Source: an uncultured Mycoplasmatota bacterium
GTDB lineage: Bacteria > Bacillota_I > Bacilli_A > RF39 > UBA660
Assembly (NCBI GenBank): GCA_900554615.1
Contig: USIB01000047.1
Location: 1-9,827 of the forward strand
Length of the DNA stretch: 9,827 bases
Direction: 5' to 3'
Shown: one piece after another, positions 5,390 through 9,827 of the stretch
Layout: each line of letters begins with the position of its first letter
Numbering within the stretch: position 1 is the first letter of the stretch
Notes under the pieces: model-generated
What the model was told of the DNA's origin: nothing
The model's database searches: none
The model's input: the letters and a program-made list of their open reading frames with translations, nothing else
Translations under genes and position numbers: made by a program

Positions 5390-7168
5390 ATGTATATATT
5401 ATTAGAGGTATGTCAACAACCTGGAGTATTAAGAGTATTATATTTTGCAACACTATTATTAGATATAATATTTGTTTTAGTACCAATAGGGTTAATATTA
5501 ATGTTAACTATAGATTTTAGTAAAGCTCTAGTAGCAGGCGAAGAAAAAACAGAAAAGAGTATAAAATTAGTATCAAAAAGAATAGTTTATGCTATATTAA
5601 TATTTTGTACACCATGGATAGTTAGTGTACTTATGGGCTTTCTAGAAGATATAGGAGTACCAATAGACTATAACACTTGCATAGACAATGCCAAAAGTAA
5701 AAATTTCGCTTATTATGATAAGTTACTTGAGGAAGAAGAAAGACTATACAAAGAACAAAAAGCTGCTAAAGATACAGCAGATAATCTAGATAACAATAAA
5801 GGAAATAATGGTAATTCTGGCAATACAGGAAATCCAGGAAGCACTGGTAATACAGGTAATAATGGGAATTCGGGTAATACCGGTAACTCTGGAAATACTG
5901 GAAACAATGGAAATAACGATAACACAGGAGATATAATATCAGTACCTATTAAGCCTGATGATTCAAATAATACTGGAAACACAGGAAATAGCGGTAACAC
6001 TGGTAACACAGAAGGTACTGGAAATACGGATGGAAACACAATTAGTTTAATAAATCAAAGTTGTCAAATTTCAAATAAATCTGGTAAGAAATGTTATAGT
6101 GAAAGATCGACAACTAGCAGTGTAAAAACAACCATAGAGTATCAAGAAAGAGTAATAATATCATCTTGTATAGGAAACTGGTGTGAAATACCAGCGAGAG
6201 GCTGTTATATAACAAAGGGTAGTTTTGTTAATTGTACAGACAGTAACAATACAGGAAATACTGGAAATTCAGGTAATTCTGGAAATAATAATAACATTCC
6301 AACACATAGCTGTAAGGTGGCAACAACCGAAGGTAAGAAATGTTATAGTGAAAGATCTACAACAAGCAGTGTAAAAACAACTTTTAGTAATAATTCTAGT
6401 ATAACAATAGAATCATGTGAAGGAAGCTGGTGCAAAGTACCATCAAATAGTTGTTATGTCTTAAAAGGAAGTATTAGTAATTGTTCAGATGGCTATACAG
6501 GAGCTGGTAGTACAAGTGGAAATACTGGAAATACTGGAAATAGTGGTAATACTGGAGGTAATGGTAATTCAGGTAATACTGGAGGTAATGGTAATTCAGG
6601 AAACACAGGAAGTACTGGAACTTCAACAACAGTAGATAGTGGTATGCTAAGATTAGCAGCAAATACACTAGTAACTACAGTAAAAGGGCAAGTAGGAAAT
6701 AATAATAATGATTCAAAATATGGTGGAAAAAGTAGCGGTTGGTGTGGTAACTTTGCTGTATGGGCACTTCAAAATACTAAGTTATCAAACGGAACCATAT
6801 TATATAATTATCTTAAACAAAATGGAAGTATTGGACCAGCAGCAAGTGGCTTATGGCCTGCTTTCCAAGGAACAAGACTTAGCAATGTAAAATTTTACTA
6901 TTCAAAAGCTTATGGTGGAAATTATACACCAAAACCAGGAGACTTTGTCTGGTACCAGTGGGCTCCTTCCGATGGAGGATATTGTCGTAGCAATTATGGA
7001 ACCTGGGATAAAAAGAGACAATGCTCTGACCATGTAGAAATAGTAGTAGGAGTAAGTGGTAATAAACTACTAACAGTTGGAGGAAATACTGGAAGTCCAG
7101 GACAAGTAAGAGAAAGAGAAAGAACACTAACATCAGATACAGTAATAGCATATGGAACATTTTATTAG
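5390..7168 (+). CDS. Membrane-anchored CHAP-domain peptidoglycan hydrolase with two Cys-rich SH3-like modules
   Basis: This 592-residue protein should face the outside. Two TM segments (about 16-41 and 65-84) flank a basic loop, DFSKALVAGEEKTEKSIKLVSKR, giving N-out/C-out topology and a fold reminiscent of VirB2/TrbC-like small membrane proteins. A short charged helix follows (about 107-130), then Gly-Asn-Thr repeats (136-218). Next are two six-cysteine SH3-like modules (225-282 and 308-365), more repeats (about 368-412), and a CHAP domain (about 417-592). CHAP enzymes cleave peptidoglycan as amidases or endopeptidases. The catalytic cysteine is in GWCGNFAVW (Cys452), the histidine in CSDHVEIVVGV (His548) and the third residue in VGGNTG (Asn566). 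I chose ATG 5390, nine bases after AGAGGAG; TTG 5384 is too close to it. The lipoprotein gene follows immediately. The role may be wall opening for an envelope machine, or cell separation; it is not proven. Confidence 0.88.
   Translation: MYILLEVCQQPGVLRVLYFATLLLDIIFVLVPIGLILMLTIDFSKALVAGEEKTEKSIKLVSKRIVYAILIFCTPWIVSVLMGFLEDIGVPIDYNTCIDNAKSKNFAYYDKLLEEEERLYKEQKAAKDTADNLDNNKGNNGNSGNTGNPGSTGNTGNNGNSGNTGNSGNTGNNGNNDNTGDIISVPIKPDDSNNTGNTGNSGNTGNTEGTGNTDGNTISLINQSCQISNKSGKKCYSERSTTSSVKTTIEYQERVIISSCIGNWCEIPARGCYITKGSFVNCTDSNNTGNTGNSGNSGNNNNIPTHSCKVATTEGKKCYSERSTTSSVKTTFSNNSSITIESCEGSWCKVPSNSCYVLKGSISNCSDGYTGAGSTSGNTGNTGNSGNTGGNGNSGNTGGNGNSGNTGSTGTSTTVDSGMLRLAANTLVTTVKGQVGNNNNDSKYGGKSSGWCGNFAVWALQNTKLSNGTILYNYLKQNGSIGPAASGLWPAFQGTRLSNVKFYYSKAYGGNYTPKPGDFVWYQWAPSDGGYCRSNYGTWDKKRQCSDHVEIVVGVSGNKLLTVGGNTGSPGQVRERERTLTSDTVIAYGTFY
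5795..6046 (+). repeat. Gly-Asn-Thr/Ser degenerate repeat linker
   Basis: A stretch of about 80 codons is built mostly from GNTGN, GNSGN and GNNGN units (nine-base GG-AAY-ACN blocks). It forms a flexible, uncharged spacer between the membrane part and the first SH3-like module. Shorter linkers of the same kind lie at about 6244-6292 and 6514-6620. Their units are all degenerate at third codon positions, so the array is old except for the exact repeat at 6545-6598. Antisense reading produces long spurious open frames here. Confidence 0.9.
6062..6484 (+). repeat. Duplicated six-cysteine SH3-like module
   Basis: Two 58-codon modules (6062-6235 and 6311-6484) align with no gap. The six cysteines are at positions 1, 11, 36, 41, 48 and 58 in both. 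By hand count about 32 of 58 residues are identical, including the unbroken run GKKCYSERSTTSSVKTT. The DNA of that core is almost the same, for example AAGAAATGTTATAGTGAAAG. Such modules in wall hydrolases usually bind the cell wall. The disulfide pattern is inferred from the paired spacing. Confidence 0.85.
6545..6598 (+). repeat. Exact 27-bp tandem repeat (two copies) in the linker
   Basis: The 27-base unit starting GGTAATACTGGAGG and ending GGTAATTCA occurs twice with no difference (6545-6571 and 6572-6598), encoding GNTGGNGNS twice. Perfect identity among otherwise diverged linker units points to a recent in-frame duplication, probably by replication slippage. Confidence 0.92.
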
Positions 7169-7177
7169 GAGGAACAA

Positions 7178-7828
7178 ATGAAAAAGAAAATATTAATACT
7201 AATACCATTGTTGCTACTAACAGGGTGTACAATAAATTATAATCTAGAAATAGATGGTGATGATTTAAACGAGACAATAACAGGAAACGTAACCAAAGAT
7301 GAATACGAAGTAAAAGATACTGACAGTAGTGAAAACTTAATATATACATTATTAAATTATGACCAAAATGCTTTATATGATGAAGATAGTATTTATTTAA
7401 GAACACAAGAAGATAAAGGAAATAAAATAGACTATAACTTTTCTTATAAATACAATTATAACTTTGATAGATCGACAATAATAAATAATTGCTTTGAATA
7501 TCATATGGTAGAAGAAACTGAAGACTATTATTACATAAAATTAAGTGGAAAGTTCTATTGTATGTATGCTAAAAAAATAGATATCAAAGTAACAAGTAAT
7601 AATGCTGTACTAGAAAATAATGCTAGAAAAGTAAGTGGAAATACATATACATGGACAATAAAAGATTCCGATAATGTAGATATATTACTTAATGTATCAA
7701 AAAAAGTAACAAATACAGAAAATAAAAAAGCAAAAAAAATAAACACATTTCAGATAGTAGGAGCCGTAGTACTAGTAGTACTATGTGCAGTAACATTTAT
7801 ATTATATAAGAAGAATAATGAAAAATAA
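7178..7828 (+). CDS. Lipoprotein with additional C-terminal membrane anchor, LppM-like
   Basis: This 216-residue protein starts with a lipoprotein signal (KKK, then ILILIPLLLLTGC). The lipobox cysteine is Cys17, to be lipidated outside the membrane. The extracellular part is Asp/Tyr/Asn-rich and beta-like. Its opening, CTINYNLEIDGDDLNETI, and its ending, GNTYTWTIKDSDNVDILLNV, recall LppM-type lipoprotein domains, but this is a resemblance only. Two further cysteines (NNCFEY and FYCMYA) may pair. A hydrophobic segment (about 189-210) followed by KKNNEK forms a second anchor, so both ends of the domain would be tied to the membrane. Translation starts at ATG 7178. The Shine-Dalgarno TAGGAGG includes the stop codon of the CHAP gene, so the two are almost certainly cotranscribed. 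A terminator overlaps its stop. Function is unknown; partnership with the CHAP protein is inferred from the operon. Confidence 0.8.
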   Translation: MKKKILILIPLLLLTGCTINYNLEIDGDDLNETITGNVTKDEYEVKDTDSSENLIYTLLNYDQNALYDEDSIYLRTQEDKGNKIDYNFSYKYNYNFDRSTIINNCFEYHMVEETEDYYYIKLSGKFYCMYAKKIDIKVTSNNAVLENNARKVSGNTYTWTIKDSDNVDILLNVSKKVTNTENKKAKKINTFQIVGAVVLVVLCAVTFILYKKNNEK

Positions 7829-7841
7829 ATTATTCTTTTTT
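7811..7841 (+). terminator. Rho-independent terminator after the lipoprotein gene
   Basis: AAGAATAAT (7811-7819) and ATTATTCTT (7829-7837) form a perfect 9-bp stem, continuing into a T run (7836-7841). The TAA stop codon (7826-7828) lies in the nine-base loop, so the 5' arm is part of the coding sequence. Confidence 0.85.
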
Positions 7842-7903
7842 AGTTATTAATTTCTTTTAAAAACATATATATTAATGTAGAAGAAAGGAATGATAAAATA
7901 ATT

Positions 7904-8164
7904 ATGGAAACAATTAAAGTTTCGTCTAAGTCAAATCCAAATAGAGTAGCAGGAGCACTTGCTAATGTATTTAGAGAAAGAGGAGTAGTAGAAGTGCAGG
8001 CAATCGGAGCAGGAGCGTTAAATCAAGCAATAAAAGGAATAGCTATAGCAAGAGGTTTTGTAGCACCATCAGGAATGAATCTTGTCTGTACTCCAGCATT
8101 TATAGATATAAATATAGATGGAGAAGAAAGAACAGCAATTAAGTTAATAGTAGAAGCTAAATAG
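7904..8164 (+). CDS. spoVS: Stage V sporulation protein S
   Basis: SpoVS is a small Alba-fold protein of spore formers. In Bacillus subtilis it acts at stage V (coat assembly and engulfment timing) and also affects septation. The product has 86 residues, equal to the B. subtilis protein. It shows the family's features throughout: KVSSKSNPNRVAGALANVFR, then EVQAIGAGALNQAIKG, then IARGFVAPSG and DGEERTAIKLIVE. The start is fixed by this alignment at ATG 7904. The nearest ribosome site, AGAAAGGA (7882-7889), is about 14 bases away, rather far. It is monocistronic between two terminators. No confident promoter is visible in the 62-base gap, although the gene is sigma-H dependent in B. subtilis. 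Together with the SASP gene it supports an endospore-forming host. Confidence 0.95.
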   Translation: METIKVSSKSNPNRVAGALANVFRERGVVEVQAIGAGALNQAIKGIAIARGFVAPSGMNLVCTPAFIDINIDGEERTAIKLIVEAK

Positions 8165-8178
8165 CTTCTTTTAATTTT
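8152..8178 (+). terminator. Rho-independent terminator overlapping the spoVS stop
   Basis: AGAAGCTA (8152-8159) and TAGCTTCT (8162-8169) are perfect complements with a minimal AA between them; in practice a 7-bp stem with a four-base loop. TTTTAATTTTCC follows. The TAG stop (8162-8164) lies in the 3' arm. Confidence 0.75.
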
Positions 8179-8383
8179 CCTTTTGTTACTTTAGGCATAG
8201 TTGGGCGACCTTTCTTTCGTTCAACTATATTGTAATCCATTTCTTTATATTTTTAATCCAATCATTTAATATTCCAGTGCTTAATAGCCCTTCATCCGCA
8301 GAAACAGATAAAATAGATTAGCCACCTAATAAAACTCTATTAATTATTTCTTCTTTTCCATGATTTTTAAATTTTTGTAGTTC
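8165..8383 (-). pseudogene. Remnant of an IS3-family type OrfA transposase
   Basis: Read on the minus strand, the text runs ELQKFKNHGKEEIINRVLLGG, then a TAA stop (8318-8320). It continues SILSVSADEGLLSTGILNDW, then needs a one-base frame change near 8250 to go on as YKEMDYNIVERKKGRPTMPK. This is the helix-turn-helix part of IS3-type OrfA proteins, where a WIK-YKE-GYNIVE-KRGRP pattern is common. The N-terminal part and the usual OrfA coiled coil, all of OrfB and the terminal inverted repeats are missing. The end runs into the spoVS terminator. It is non-functional debris of an old insertion. Confidence 0.68.
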
Positions 8384-8394
8384 TTAATATGTGA

Positions 8395-8559
8395 ACCCTA
8401 CACGATTTAAAGTTGTGTGAGGTACATGGGTACAAAGTAGAAAATAACTTATCTACATTTAAAAATACATATGATGTAATCATAGCAAATCATTTTGATT
8501 AAGAACTAGAAGACATAAAACATAAAGTATATACTAGAGATTTATTTAAAATCAATTAA
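8395..8559 (+). pseudogene. ugd: C-terminal remnant of UDP-glucose 6-dehydrogenase
   Basis: In the frame ending at TAA 8557-8559 the text reads TLHDLKLCEVHGYKVENNL, STFKNTYDVIIANHFD, a TAA stop (8500-8502), then ELEDIKHKVYTRDLFKIN. This is the last part of the UDP-glucose/UDP-GlcNAc 6-dehydrogenase family. There the C-terminal domain ends with DVIIxNR, E-L-DV-DKVYTRDLF. About 54 codons remain of a protein normally near 390-450 residues; the NAD-binding and catalytic parts are absent and one stop interrupts it. The enzyme makes UDP-glucuronate for capsule or exopolysaccharide, so the locus once neighboured a polysaccharide gene. The fragment begins 12 bases from the transposase remnant. Confidence 0.75.
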
Positions 8560-8615
8560 AAAATGAGAAAACTTGTTTTTTTTAGTATTTATATATTAAA
8601 AAATATAAAATATAT

Positions 8616-8644
8616 TTGGATTTTTATAATTATTATAGTATAAT
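8616..8644 (+). promoter_or_regulatory. Sigma-A type promoter of the B-repeat protein gene
   Basis: TTGGAT (8616-8621) and a perfect TATAAT (8639-8644) are separated by 17 bases in a very AT-rich region. The start of transcription would be near 8651, right at the Shine-Dalgarno GAGGAGG (8651-8657), so the leader would be about 15 bases. Confidence 0.7.
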
Positions 8645-8665
8645 AAAATAGAGGAGGAATAATAT

Positions 8666-9817
8666 ATGTCAAAAATAGACAAAAATAAGAAAAAAATTAT
8701 TGCTATTATATCTGGTATTATATTAATTGCTATAATTGTTTTCTTACTATGGTTTTTCAATCGAAAGTTTGATGTCACTTTTGATTTGAATAATGGTACC
8801 AAAGAAGAAGTCATTAAAGTTAAATATCACCAAACCATTAACAAAAAAGATGTCAAGGATCAAAAAAATCTAGGAGAATCATTTATCGCCTGGTATGAAG
8901 TAGTTGGTATTAAAGAAAAAGAAGATGTATTAGCAGATAAACCATTTGACTTTAATACTAAAATTAATAAGGCTATCAAACTAAAAGCTATTTATGAAGG
9001 AAAAGTTGAAACAATTACTATTACTTTTGACTCTAAAGGTGGTAGCACTGTTGACCCTATTACTATTAATAAAGGTACTGAACTTATCCTTCCAAAAGAG
9101 CCAACATACTCTGGTTATACTTTTAAAGGATGGTATGATATAAATGAAACTCCAATACATAATAATGCTCTTCTAGAAGAAGATACTACTTTATATGCTA
9201 AGTGGGAAAAAATACCTGAGCCTAAACCTGAACCTAAAAAAGAAGAAAAAATATCTTTATCCTTAAGTCGAGATACTCTTCATGTTAATGGTATTAAAAC
9301 CGCTACCGCTACTGCAACAGTTGAAAATTCTAGTGGAAAAGTTATTTATTCATTAAGTGATACTAACTGTATGACCATTAATGAAAATACCGGCGCTATT
9401 AACGTTGTTTCTAATCCTAAAAATTGTTCTAATGGCGCTACCATTACAGTAACTGCCAAAACACCTAGTGGCAAAAGTGCAACCGCTACCATTTATTATG
9501 AAAAAGATTTAGTCTTAACTCACAATGGCAAAAATTATACTCAAAATGATAGAACTAGTGATGGAGCTTCAACATTCACTGTTGATGCTAATCAAAATGT
9601 TAGTTGGAATATCAATGCTGCTGTAGAGCCATCATATAGTTACACTTATAACGATTACAAAAATAGAACAGCCACATCCGTAACTGGTGGATATATCATT
9701 TATAGTATCGCAGAATCAACTGGTGCTACTAGCAAAATAACCACTGATGTCAAAGTAACCGCCACTACTAAAGCTGAACAAAAAATATCTTTAATAATAA
9801 ACCAGTATATAACATAA
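8666..9817 (+). CDS. Membrane-anchored InlB B-repeat / bacterial Ig-like surface protein
   Basis: This 383-residue protein has a lysine-rich start and one TM (about 11-31) acting as an uncleaved signal anchor, with the rest outside. A degenerate B-repeat (about 36-110, VTFDLNNGT) is followed by a canonical InlB B-repeat of the Listeria-Bacteroides type (about 117-182). The latter reads ITFDSKGGSTVDPITINKG, then GYTFKGWYD and TTLYAKWE. A proline-lysine hinge (PEPKPEPKKEE) leads to a bacterial Ig-like domain (about 197-280) with two cysteines (TNC and KNC). A final Thr/Ser/Asn-rich beta region completes the protein. There is no LPXTG or lipobox. It probably acts as an adhesin or wall spacer; the ligand is unknown. 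GAGGAGG and ATG 8666 are ideal. Codons favour ACT/ACC, GCT and ATT, unlike the A-ending choice upstream, and it lies just beyond pseudogene debris, so recent arrival is possible. Confidence 0.82.
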   Translation: MSKIDKNKKKIIAIISGIILIAIIVFLLWFFNRKFDVTFDLNNGTKEEVIKVKYHQTINKKDVKDQKNLGESFIAWYEVVGIKEKEDVLADKPFDFNTKINKAIKLKAIYEGKVETITITFDSKGGSTVDPITINKGTELILPKEPTYSGYTFKGWYDINETPIHNNALLEEDTTLYAKWEKIPEPKPEPKKEEKISLSLSRDTLHVNGIKTATATATVENSSGKVIYSLSDTNCMTINENTGAINVVSNPKNCSNGATITVTAKTPSGKSATATIYYEKDLVLTHNGKNYTQNDRTSDGASTFTVDANQNVSWNINAAVEPSYSYTYNDYKNRTATSVTGGYIIYSIAESTGATSKITTDVKVTATTKAEQKISLIINQYIT

Positions 9818-9827
9818 AAATTACTAA

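Noticed and set aside
5713..6039. Minus-strand proline-leucine-rich open frame of 108 codons
   Set aside because: It is the reverse reading of the Gly-Asn-Thr linker; low-complexity periodicity keeps it open.
5795..6620. CRISPR-like or tandem-repeat array in the Gly-Asn-Thr region
   Set aside because: Repeats are in-frame nine-base coding units with no unique spacers; they are protein linkers, not a CRISPR array.
6879..7478. Minus-strand open frame of 199 codons across the end of the CHAP gene and the lipoprotein gene
   Set aside because: Composition is Leu/Tyr/His-rich with no domain pattern, no ribosome site, and it crosses two well-supported genes on the other strand.
7838..7890. Sigma-H or sigma-A promoter for spoVS
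   Set aside because: Only a TATATT-like box (7868-7873) is visible, with no acceptable -35 at 16-18 bases, and no AGGA/GAAT pair of the sigma-H type.
7890..7901. Four-codon minigene (ATG ATA AAA TAA) between the ribosome site and the spoVS start
   Set aside because: The ATG directly abuts AAAGGA with no spacing, so initiation is unlikely; such short frames arise by chance in AT-rich DNA.
8560..8583. Possible terminator (AAAAC-TT-GTTTT) after the ugd remnant
   Set aside because: The stem is five weak pairs with a two-base loop and would not be stable; the T run alone is not enough.
8165..8665. tRNA, riboswitch or small RNA in the 500-base gap
   Set aside because: No cloverleaf, conserved aptamer core or strong independent hairpin was found; the gap is explained by two pseudogene fragments and a promoter.

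Overview
The window looks like a piece of the chromosome of an AT-rich, spore-forming Firmicute. Its lineage is probably an uncultured gut Bacilli/Mollicutes-related or clostridial group; this is inferred from protein style and cannot be settled here. Supporting signs are the strong A-ending codon preference, clear Shine-Dalgarno sites and sigma-A promoters, an alpha/beta-type small acid-soluble spore protein, a SpoVS homologue, and typical Gram-positive surface proteins (thioester/CnaB adhesin, sortase, CHAP hydrolase, InlB B-repeats). All eleven intact or window-cut genes lie on the + strand. Tryptophan is encoded by TGG, and every stop is TAA or TAG.

Layout. (1) 1-742: the 3' end of thiI (tRNA 4-thiouridine synthesis), then a SASP gene whose ribosome site can fold into a hairpin, closed by a terminator. 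(2) 767-4449: a three-gene operon behind a strong promoter. It encodes a secreted thioester-domain/CnaB adhesin with an unusual sorting signal, a sortase that overlaps it by 14 bases, and an unrecognised five-TM protein with a long acidic cytoplasmic tail. (3) 4448-5042: a small TasA/CalY-like secreted protein under a promoter whose -10 box sits in a perfect 16-bp palindrome. (4) 5121-5338: rpoZ, RNA polymerase omega, started at GTG. (5) 5340-7841: a two-gene unit. The first protein has two N-terminal TM segments, Gly-Asn-Thr repeat linkers, two six-cysteine SH3-like modules and a CHAP domain. The second is a lipoprotein with an additional C-terminal TM. (6) 7904-8178: spoVS and its terminator. 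(7) 8165-8560: decayed DNA holding an IS3-type OrfA remnant (- strand) and a C-terminal remnant of UDP-glucose 6-dehydrogenase (+ strand). (8) 8616-9817: an independently promoted, membrane-anchored InlB B-repeat/Ig-like protein with different codon choice.

How it fits together. Most of the coding capacity builds or remodels the cell envelope. The adhesin and sortase form a self-contained display unit, and the five-TM protein is probably its membrane partner. The two-TM/CHAP protein faces outward and probably cuts peptidoglycan, possibly at an envelope complex that includes the dual-anchored lipoprotein. Housekeeping (thiI, rpoZ) and sporulation (SASP, spoVS) genes are interleaved with these. 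The most notable points are the adhesin's apparent loss of the thioester glutamine, its VPSTS sorting motif paired with a sortase lacking the usual arginine, the possible VirB2/TrbC-like N-terminus fused to CHAP, the palindromic operator candidate, and the repeated compact layout of stop codon inside terminator followed at once by a promoter.
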